64,000 nt of DNA from assembly GCF_004138325.1 (NCBI RefSeq), contig NZ_SBLB01000005.1, positions 124,001 through 188,000 on the forward strand, read 5' to 3'. Both the position numbers and the translations under genes were made by a program. The notes below the pieces were generated by a model that saw only the letters and a program-made list of their open reading frames with translations, did no database searches and was not told where the DNA came from. Positions within the stretch are counted from its first letter, which is position 1. Every line of letters begins with the position of its first letter. Positions 58,131 through 64,000 of this stretch are shown piece by piece. The stretch is from Spirosoma sordidisoli. Lineage in GTDB: Bacteria; Bacteroidota; Bacteroidia; Cytophagales; Spirosomataceae.

Positions 58131-61100
58131 TTACAAGCCTAGAATAATTCGTTTTGAAACGTCGAGGTCGGCTGCCTGCAGGCGTAATACGTAACTACCC
58201 GATGGAACACCCGTTAATTCGAGCTGCTTCCGCTCATCGAACAGGGGAACCCTATACGTTGAGATAAGTTGTCCCGTCAGCGAGTACAGCGTTACTGACA
58301 CATTGGAGTGGTTTTCCAGCGTTTCGAGTACCACTCTCTTGTCAGGGCTGGGGTTAGGATAAATACTGACGCCCCCGTTGCTAAGGTCGATCGTAAACGA
58401 TAGCGGAGCCGACGGCAGGGAGAAACAGGTTAGCGAGTTTGAGTAGACGATCGACGCCCGCGCAGTATAGTTGCCGGCCTGATTGGCCTTGATGATGCCC
58501 GTCTGTACGGCCAGCGAATCAGCATCCCGGCGCCAGCGGAACTCGGTGCCATTGGTCGAGCTTACGGCTTCGAGGGTATAGGTACCAATCTGATTGATGG
58601 ATGGTGCCGGCGGTAACGGACGGGTTGCCACGGTCAGACTACCGGCCTGAGCCGATATACAGCCGTTTACGTCCCGTACGCGTGCCGAATAACCACCGGG
58701 CTGGCCGGTCGTGATGCTGGCTGTAGAATCGCCGGTGCTCCAGAAAACGGTGAAGGGACCATCGACGCGCAGGGTGATCCGGTCGCCTTCGCAGATGGTT
58801 GATGGCTTATTGGTCAGGATGGTTGGTGTAGCGGGTAATGGGTTGGCCCGTACAACGATAATGGGTGAATAGGGCGACAGGCAACCGTTCTGATCGCGGG
58901 CCTGTACGGCATAGTTGCCGCTTGAGCTAACCGTGATCGACTTGTCGGTCTGGCCGCTGGCCCAAACCACCTCAAAGGGGCTGGTCGAGTTCAGCGTCAC
59001 CCGGTTGCCTTCGCAGAAGGTAGTTGGGCCAGCCGCCGTAACCGTGGGGGTGGGCGGCAGCGGGTTGACCGATACGGTGATTATATCTGAGTTGACCGAA
59101 GCACAGCCAAACTGATTGCGTACCTGTAGCGAGTAATTGCCGGACTGGTTTACCGTAATGGCGCGGGTTGTCTGGCCGTTGCTCCAGGTGTAGGCGGTAT
59201 TTTCCTGAGACGTCAGCGTTACGTTTCGGTCGGCGCAGAATGTGGTCGGGCCGTTGGTCGTAACGGTCGGTTTGGCGGGTACCGGATTGGCGGTTACCGC
59301 AATGGTATTCGACGCGAAGGATGTACAACCGTTCTGGTCGGTAACGGTCAGGAAATAGTTGCCCGATGTGCCCACCGTAATGGCTTTATCCCGCTGGCCG
59401 GAGCTCCAGTTGTACTGAACATTATCGCTGCTGGCCCGTAATACGGTATTGTCGCCCTGACAGAACGTAGTGGGTCGTTCGTTCGCCACGGTGGGGGTGG
59501 CCGGGAGCGGGTTGACCGACAGGTTGATGGTATTTGAGGTGAAGGTACAGCCACTCACGTCGGCATAGCGAACCGAGTAGGCCCCGGCCGTCGATGTGCT
59601 GAAGGTGCGGCTGGTGGTTCCGGTATTGTCGCCACCTCTGAACCAGCTAACATTGTCGTAATTGGCAGTCAGCGCCAGACTACTGCCAATGCAGATAGAC
59701 GGCGGTCGGTTATCCGCAACGGCTGCGACGGGAGCATCGGATATGCGCACCTGTCCGGAGAAGTATGTGTTGCCCAGGGCATCTTTAATTTTTGCCTGAT
59801 ACAGGCCCGCACCCCGGGTAATGCTACGCCCGGTTTCGCCCGACGTCCACTGAACGGTTGGGAAATCGCCGTTGACCGTAACGGTCAGGTTATTGTTCGA
59901 CGCGCAGGCTACCGACAGGGTCGGGGCTGCGGCCGGTCCAATGGGGTTGGCCTGCTGAAAGAACGCATCGGTCATGCTATTGTTCCAGGCATTGGCTACC
60001 TCAACCAGGCCGTCGTTGTCGAAGTGAACGCCTTCGATGTCGTTGAGCGGAGGGCGCAGACGGGGTACCTGGATGTTATCCGTATTGGGGCCGGCGAATA
60101 CGTTGGCTGTTGATGCGATCACCTGATTCTGAGCCGCAATGATGGTTGGATTGCTCAGGCCGATGTAATCGCCATACGTAGCCCGGGCCACCATCCAGGG
60201 TACGTTTCGGCCAAAATCCTGACGGCTCTGACTGATTACGATCTGTAGCTGACTTACGTAGAAGCTCTGCTGCGACTTGATCAGGTTATCGGCTTCGCCC
60301 TGATGCCACAGTACAGCCCGGCAACCCAGGGTATTGGCGTAGTACTGAAGCGCAATTTTCAGGTTGATATACGGCTGACGGGCTGGGTAAGGGTCGCCGT
60401 TATAAACGCCGTAGGCGATACCACCATCGGGAGCGCTCTGGCTCCAGTTCTGCACGGCGGTTCCGGTAAAGGCTGCATTGAAGAACATGACCGGCACCCG
60501 GAGCCGCTTCACAAGAATATCGCCGAGCTGGCCCCAGCACCAGCTGCCCGTACCACGCGGAGCAATGGTAAAACCCGGCGAGTTATCCAGCCGCGTAAAT
60601 TCGGGTTTGGGCGGGTCGTTCGGAAATCCATTGTCCGGATAGCGGTAATTGACGCAGTTGACGAGATCATTACCGGGGTTTGGGGCGCTCTGGTGAACCC
60701 CCTGCGCGTTTGACTGGCCCGCAATGACAAATACTTCTCCAATACCTACCCGTTCGACCTGCGCAGTACCTACCTGTTGATCGCCACTCATGCCGCGGAC
60801 TTCCAGGTTATACCAGCCACCCTGTCCGGCCAGATCACCGGCAAAAACGCCACCCGTCGGGTTTCCCTGAATGGTACGCCAGTCGGTAGAGCTGCCAACG
60901 CCATCCCGCGCAATGAGCCGGGCTTCTACCCGTGTGATGGGAGTGGTATAATAGCCGGAGACCCGAATGGTAGCCTGGTTCGCGTTATTACGCTGAAACA
61001 CCGCCCGTGTGGTCGGGAACGAAATCTGAATCTGAGCTATCGTTGCAAGCGGAATAAACAGGCAAACCGTCAGAACAAACGCTACGGATAGGTTTTTCAT
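58131..61100 (-). CDS. Surface SGNH esterase with Ig-like repeats and T9SS sorting domain, copy 2
   Basis: A 989-aa secreted protein. Signal peptide (VAFVLTVCLFIPLATIAQ), strand-rich segment, SGNH domain (about 120-390) with S130 in VIAGQSNAQGVH, LWHQGEADN and EGVHFDNDGL. Then about five Ig-like units of roughly 70 aa (about 460-820), each with PTTFCEGNRVTL-like start, WSSGQxxxAITV middle and NGC...NPLPATPTV end. It closes with a type A T9SS sorting domain (VSIYPNPSPDKRVVLETLEN). Copy 1 has fewer units, so repeat expansion explains the extra length. A 176-nt gap separates the genes. Confidence 0.88.
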   Translation of the reverse strand: MKNLSVAFVLTVCLFIPLATIAQIQISFPTTRAVFQRNNANQATIRVSGYYTTPITRVEARLIARDGVGSSTDWRTIQGNPTGGVFAGDLAGQGGWYNLEVRGMSGDQQVGTAQVERVGIGEVFVIAGQSNAQGVHQSAPNPGNDLVNCVNYRYPDNGFPNDPPKPEFTRLDNSPGFTIAPRGTGSWCWGQLGDILVKRLRVPVMFFNAAFTGTAVQNWSQSAPDGGIAYGVYNGDPYPARQPYINLKIALQYYANTLGCRAVLWHQGEADNLIKSQQSFYVSQLQIVISQSRQDFGRNVPWMVARATYGDYIGLSNPTIIAAQNQVIASTANVFAGPNTDNIQVPRLRPPLNDIEGVHFDNDGLVEVANAWNNSMTDAFFQQANPIGPAAAPTLSVACASNNNLTVTVNGDFPTVQWTSGETGRSITRGAGLYQAKIKDALGNTYFSGQVRISDAPVAAVADNRPPSICIGSSLALTANYDNVSWFRGGDNTGTTSRTFSTSTAGAYSVRYADVSGCTFTSNTINLSVNPLPATPTVANERPTTFCQGDNTVLRASSDNVQYNWSSGQRDKAITVGTSGNYFLTVTDQNGCTSFASNTIAVTANPVPAKPTVTTNGPTTFCADRNVTLTSQENTAYTWSNGQTTRAITVNQSGNYSLQVRNQFGCASVNSDIITVSVNPLPPTPTVTAAGPTTFCEGNRVTLNSTSPFEVVWASGQTDKSITVSSSGNYAVQARDQNGCLSPYSPIIVVRANPLPATPTILTNKPSTICEGDRITLRVDGPFTVFWSTGDSTASITTGQPGGYSARVRDVNGCISAQAGSLTVATRPLPPAPSINQIGTYTLEAVSSTNGTEFRWRRDADSLAVQTGIIKANQAGNYTARASIVYSNSLTCFSLPSAPLSFTIDLSNGGVSIYPNPSPDKRVVLETLENHSNVSVTLYSLTGQLISTYRVPLFDERKQLELTGVPSGSYVLRLQAADLDVSKRIILGL

Positions 61101-61150
61101 AAGTAGTTAAAATGGCAGGTTGGCAGCCAGCCATATTGATTGAGAGTAAA

Positions 61151-62161
61151 TCAGGTTGCTTCAGCTGTTGTTGTCAGATTTTGCCAGATAAGATCTTTCA
61201 ACTCTGTGAGGCCGCGCTGGCTAACCGAGGATATAAACGTGACCGGCACTTTTTTTGGTAAATCTTCTTTCAGAAGCGCCAGGGCTTCTTCATTTTCCAA
61301 TAAGTCAATCTTGGTAATGGCCAGCAGCCGCTTTTTATCCATCAACTCCGGATTGTAGGCGTGTAGCTCATCGAGCAGCGTATTATACTCCTGTCGAATG
61401 TTGTCGCTGGTAGCCGGTACCAGAAATAGCAGGATCGAGTTTCGCTCGATATGACGCAGGAAACGCAGTCCCAGCCCTTTACCCTGTGAGGCTCCTTCAA
61501 TAATACCCGGAATGTCGGCCATTACGAATGATTTGAAGTCTCTGTATGCTACGACCCCTAAATTGGGGACAAGCGTTGTAAATGGATAGTCGGCAATTTC
61601 GGGCCGGGCTGCCGAAACAGCTGACAAAAGGGTAGACTTACCGGCGTTGGGAAAGCCCACCAGCCCTACGTCGGCCAGTAGTTTCAGTTCCAGAACCACC
61701 CAGGCTTCCTGCCCGGCCTCGCCCGGCTGGGCATAGTGCGGAGCCTGCTGGGTGGCTGATTTAAAGTGGTCGTTACCCAACCCGCCCCGGCCGCCCGGCA
61801 GCAGAATCAGTTCCTGACCCTCTTCGGTTATCTCGGCCAACTTTTCGCCGGTGTCCGGATCGCGGGCAATGGTTCCCAGCGGTACTTCCAGAAAAACATC
61901 TTCGCCCTGCTGGCCGCTCCGACGGCCACCTTCGCCGGCTGTACCGTTCTCGGCTTTGACGTGTTTCCGGTATTTAAGGTGGAGCAATGTCCAGAGTTGG
62001 GCATTGCCTTTTAGGATAATGTGCCCGCCACGGCCCCCATCGCCCCCGTCAGGACCACCTTTAGGAACGTGCTTTTCGCGCCGAAAGTGAACCGAACCTG
62101 CACCGCCTGCTCCCGAACGGCAGTTTATTTTAACGTAGTCAATGAAGTTTGATGAAGCCAT
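61151..62161 (-). CDS. obg: Obg family GTPase
   Basis: A 336-aa GTPase of ribosome assembly and stress control. The N-terminal glycine-rich Obg fold ([20 protein letters not shown] then [14 protein letters not shown], about 1-160) precedes the G domain with G1 [12 protein letters not shown]2 [10 protein letters not shown]3 [10 protein letters not shown] and G4 ITKIDL. The start [11 protein letters not shown] at 62161 fits the family; upstream codons of the open frame do not. There is no C-terminal OCT domain, a common short form. It sits 43 nt after adk on the same strand, so an adk-obg operon is likely. Confidence 0.96.
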   Translation of the reverse strand: MASSNFIDYVKINCRSGAGGAGSVHFRREKHVPKGGPDGGDGGRGGHIILKGNAQLWTLLHLKYRKHVKAENGTAGEGGRRSGQQGEDVFLEVPLGTIARDPDTGEKLAEITEEGQELILLPGGRGGLGNDHFKSATQQAPHYAQPGEAGQEAWVVLELKLLADVGLVGFPNAGKSTLLSAVSAARPEIADYPFTTLVPNLGVVAYRDFKSFVMADIPGIIEGASQGKGLGLRFLRHIERNSILLFLVPATSDNIRQEYNTLLDELHAYNPELMDKKRLLAITKIDLLENEEALALLKEDLPKKVPVTFISSVSQRGLTELKDLIWQNLTTTAEAT

Positions 62162-62204
62162 ACGAGTTGCTTTCCTGAACTTAAGACCGATCAGGTTAGC
62201 GGGG

Positions 62205-62792
62205 TCACGCTGTTTTTGCAACAGCTGTTTCAATATTCTGGCAGATCAGTTCAAAAATTTCGCTGATCTCACCAATGCCATCAACGGCTATGTATTTCTG
62301 TTGCTGGTTATAGTAATCGGCTACGGGCGCGGTTTCGCTGTTGTATACGCTAACGCGTCGGCGGGCCGTTGTTTCGTCCCGATCGTCGGGTCTGCCTGAG
62401 GTTTCTCCCCGTTTCAGTAGTCGGCGAATCAGTTCGGCATCATCAACAACCAGCGCAATCATGGTGGTGATCTGCGTATTGTACTGAGCCAGTAGCCGAT
62501 CGAGCGCCTGCGCCTGCGGCACTGTTCTCGGAAAACCGTCGAAAATAAAGCCGGCGGCATCCTGATTCTCCCGGAGTTTATAGTCGATCATGCCGATCAC
62601 CACTTCGTCTGGTACCAACAGGCCCTGGTCCATCAACTGCTTAGCCCGCATGCCCAGCTCCGTACCGGCTGCAATCTGCGAGCGGAGAAGATCTCCTGTA
62701 GACAGATGTACTAAGTTGTATTTCTGAATTAACTTTTCACTTTGGGTACCTTTTCCGGCACCCGGTGGGCCAAACAGTACAAGGTTAAGCAT
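62205..62792 (-). CDS. adk: Adenylate kinase, short-LID form
   Basis: A 195-aa AMP kinase that keeps the adenylate pool in balance. P-loop [18 protein letters not shown]-binding [22 protein letters not shown], and a short LID ([20 protein letters not shown]) with no zinc Cys. Length (about 190) matches the short bacterial form. A -7 element lies 43 nt upstream. Obg follows closely. Confidence 0.97.
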   Translation of the reverse strand: MLNLVLFGPPGAGKGTQSEKLIQKYNLVHLSTGDLLRSQIAAGTELGMRAKQLMDQGLLVPDEVVIGMIDYKLRENQDAAGFIFDGFPRTVPQAQALDRLLAQYNTQITTMIALVVDDAELIRRLLKRGETSGRPDDRDETTARRRVSVYNSETAPVADYYNQQQKYIAVDGIGEISEIFELICQNIETAVAKTA

Positions 62793-62835
62793 ACGGCCTT
62801 ACGGGGTAGTGTCGTTCTGTAAAAAATTGCGCCCG

Positions 62836-62843
62836 CAAAGTTA
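62836..62843 (-). promoter_or_regulatory. -7 element TAACTTTG of adk-obg
   Basis: Exact TAnnTTTG on the minus strand, 43 nt before the adk ATG. The terminator of the upstream TPR gene ends about 64 nt further back. Confidence 0.45.
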
Positions 62844-62906
62844 CGATAGCCCCTTAGAAAATAATAACCTACACGCTTCAGCGCCAAGGGTATTTATTTT
62901 CTGGAT

Positions 62907-62947
62907 AAAGAAAAAGGCGCAGACAACTTGCCTGCGCCTTTTTCTTT
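62907..62947 (-). terminator. Terminator after the TPR gene
   Basis: Perfect 16-bp arms 62907-62922 and 62932-62947 with a 9-nt loop and A/T-rich ends. It lies 15 nt past the TPR gene stop. Confidence 0.85.
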
Positions 62948-62962
62948 ATGTATGTAAGCGGA

Positions 62963-64000
62963 CTACTTACTGGCCGAACTCTTCTTGGCTGGTGCTTTCG
63001 TAGCCGGTTTTGCACCCGGTCGGGTCGTTGGCGTCGGAGCTACCTTAGGTCCTTCCAGCGCCTTCTTCACGTCTGCATCATTCGGATTCAGCTCCAGTAC
63101 CTTGTCGAAATATTCTTTCGCTTTGGCATCATCCTTCTTGGCTATGTTGAAGCCTGCCAGTGCCTTGTAGGCAGTGATCAGGTAACGCTTATAATCCGTT
63201 TTGTCCGTTGAATCAGGTGCGGTGGCCTGCTCAATGAACTTCTGGTAAATCGGCGTAGCTGCTTCGCCAGCCTTGATCGGATCGGTAGCGTTGGCGTAGT
63301 AAATCGACTGAGCGCGGTAGTAATAAGCCAGCGGATACTTCTTGCCGTCTGCTTCGATCTTCTGCGACATCTGCGCGAAGGCTGAATCGGCACGCAGGTA
63401 GTACGATTGCTTCACCTGCGGAATCGAAGCCGAATCGACCGGAGCGGCCAGGCTATCCCGACCTACACGCGGAGCATACTGGTAGTTAGCCAGACCCAGC
63501 CACAGGTAGTCATTGTTCTGCGGTTTTTTGTCGTTCTGGATCGTTTTGGTGTAGTAGGCAGCCGCCTTGTCGTACCGCTTCATATCGTAGTATTTCTTAG
63601 CGATATCGCGATACAGGTTCTCGGTCGTATCCTGCGTAGCTGCTTTTTCCAGGTTCACAATGCTCAGCGAGTCTGCTTCCGGGGTGTTCAACAAGCCGTA
63701 CGAACGGCCCAGATACTTGTAATCGTCATAGATTACCTTGTTGGGAGCCGACGAGATAAACCGGTTCAGCGCGTCTACCGACTGCTGGGGCTGGTTCAGG
63801 CCATAGTAAGCCCAACCGTACATCCGGTCAGCGATCGGGTTGTTCACCTTACCTTTCAGCTGATCGAGGTAGGTGGTAGCCCCCTGATAATCCTGGGCCA
63901 GGAAGCGATAACGAGCTACGTCGAGCAGGCGCTCAGGGTCGTTCGTGCCGCTTTTCTGTACGTACAGCTCATAGTTCTGGGCTGCACTCTTATAGGCCCG
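62963..64000 (-). CDS. Tetratricopeptide-repeat protein, 5' end outside the window
   Basis: At least 345 aa; the frame is open to the right edge, so the true start and any signal peptide lie beyond it. Helical repeats with TPR patterning are evident: ARYRFLAQDYQGATTYLDQL, RMYGWAYYGLNQPQQSVDAL, AKKYYDMKRYDKAAAYYTKT and KDDAKAKEYFDKVLELNPND. The C-terminal 30 residues are a Pro/Ala/Lys-rich tail (TPTTRPGAKPATKAPAKKSS), likely disordered. TPR arrays mediate protein-protein contact; partners are unknown. It is likely an outer-membrane or periplasmic scaffold, given its Asn/Tyr-rich style, but that is not proven. Confidence 0.8.
   Translation of the reverse strand, partial: RAYKSAAQNYELYVQKSGTNDPERLLDVARYRFLAQDYQGATTYLDQLKGKVNNPIADRMYGWAYYGLNQPQQSVDALNRFISSAPNKVIYDDYKYLGRSYGLLNTPEADSLSIVNLEKAATQDTTENLYRDIAKKYYDMKRYDKAAAYYTKTIQNDKKPQNNDYLWLGLANYQYAPRVGRDSLAAPVDSASIPQVKQSYYLRADSAFAQMSQKIEADGKKYPLAYYYRAQSIYYANATDPIKAGEAATPIYQKFIEQATAPDSTDKTDYKRYLITAYKALAGFNIAKKDDAKAKEYFDKVLELNPNDADVKKALEGPKVAPTPTTRPGAKPATKAPAKKSSASK

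Noticed and set aside
1..64000. tRNA, rRNA and known riboswitch signals
   Set aside because: No tRNA cloverleaf, rRNA-like stretch or recognised riboswitch core was seen by eye; a covariance-model search would be needed to exclude small RNAs.

Overview
The window looks like chromosomal DNA of a Cytophagales bacterium, most like the Spirosoma group of the Bacteroidetes (inference from content, not from a database match). The pointers are two cell-surface esterases with type IX secretion C-terminal sorting domains, a TonB receptor paired with a DUF4249 lipoprotein, a Reg_prop/Y_Y_Y sensor kinase, a short NuoG, and many start regions carrying the Bacteroidetes -7 element TAnnTTTG. Most of the sequence is fairly GC-rich. 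Positions about 600-2350 are clearly AT-richer and hold a secreted protein of unknown role, a small secreted Cys-rich gene stopped at codon 6, and a frameshifted IS1-type insA remnant. No rRNA, tRNA or CRISPR array was seen.

Layout. 1-2370: DnaQ-like exonuclease and the AT-rich island. 2370-8510: large sensor kinase, prolyl oligopeptidase, TM2 protein. 8510-11310 (minus): a tightly overlapping four-gene operon of a LolA-like protein, a signal-peptide YidD and two proteins with a PGxGxLYAGKP tail. 11420-19580: outer-membrane barrel protein, then three paralogous soluble PAS histidine kinases with no response regulator, separated by intergenic DNA that contains two small minus-strand genes. 19900-22460: periplasmic MsrA and two tandem PPK2 kinases. 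22640-26040: TonB receptor and DUF4249 lipoprotein. 26130-28710: a 43-aa membrane peptide, then an APH-like kinase and acyl-CoA dehydrogenase that together resemble a split ACAD10/11. 28830-34970: yceD-rpmF-plsX-fabH-efp-accB-accC, a lipid-synthesis/translation block whose spacers carry repeat-built hairpins. 35090-41500: myo-inositol oxygenase with a sodium:solute symporter, Nudix, Dps, L-2-hydroxyglutarate oxidase, a Tat-type Gfo/Idh oxidoreductase and a GyrI-like protein. 41660-47000: acyl-CoA dehydrogenase and thiolase sharing a near-palindromic operator TATGCnnGCATA, around a LysM protein. 47200-55600 (minus): nuoABCDEFGHIJ, closed by a terminator with no nuoKLMN. 55800-61100: two surface SGNH esterases. 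61150-64000: obg, adk and a TPR protein running off the right edge.

Working together. Several blocks serve lipid and energy metabolism: fatty-acid initiation and malonyl-CoA supply (plsX, fabH, accBC), beta-oxidation (acyl-CoA dehydrogenase and thiolase under one probable repressor) and complex I. A second theme is envelope biogenesis and surface display. The least explained elements are the YidD operon, the shared beta-oxidation operator, the split ACAD10/11-like pair, the [12 protein letters not shown] hairpin family and the small genes.
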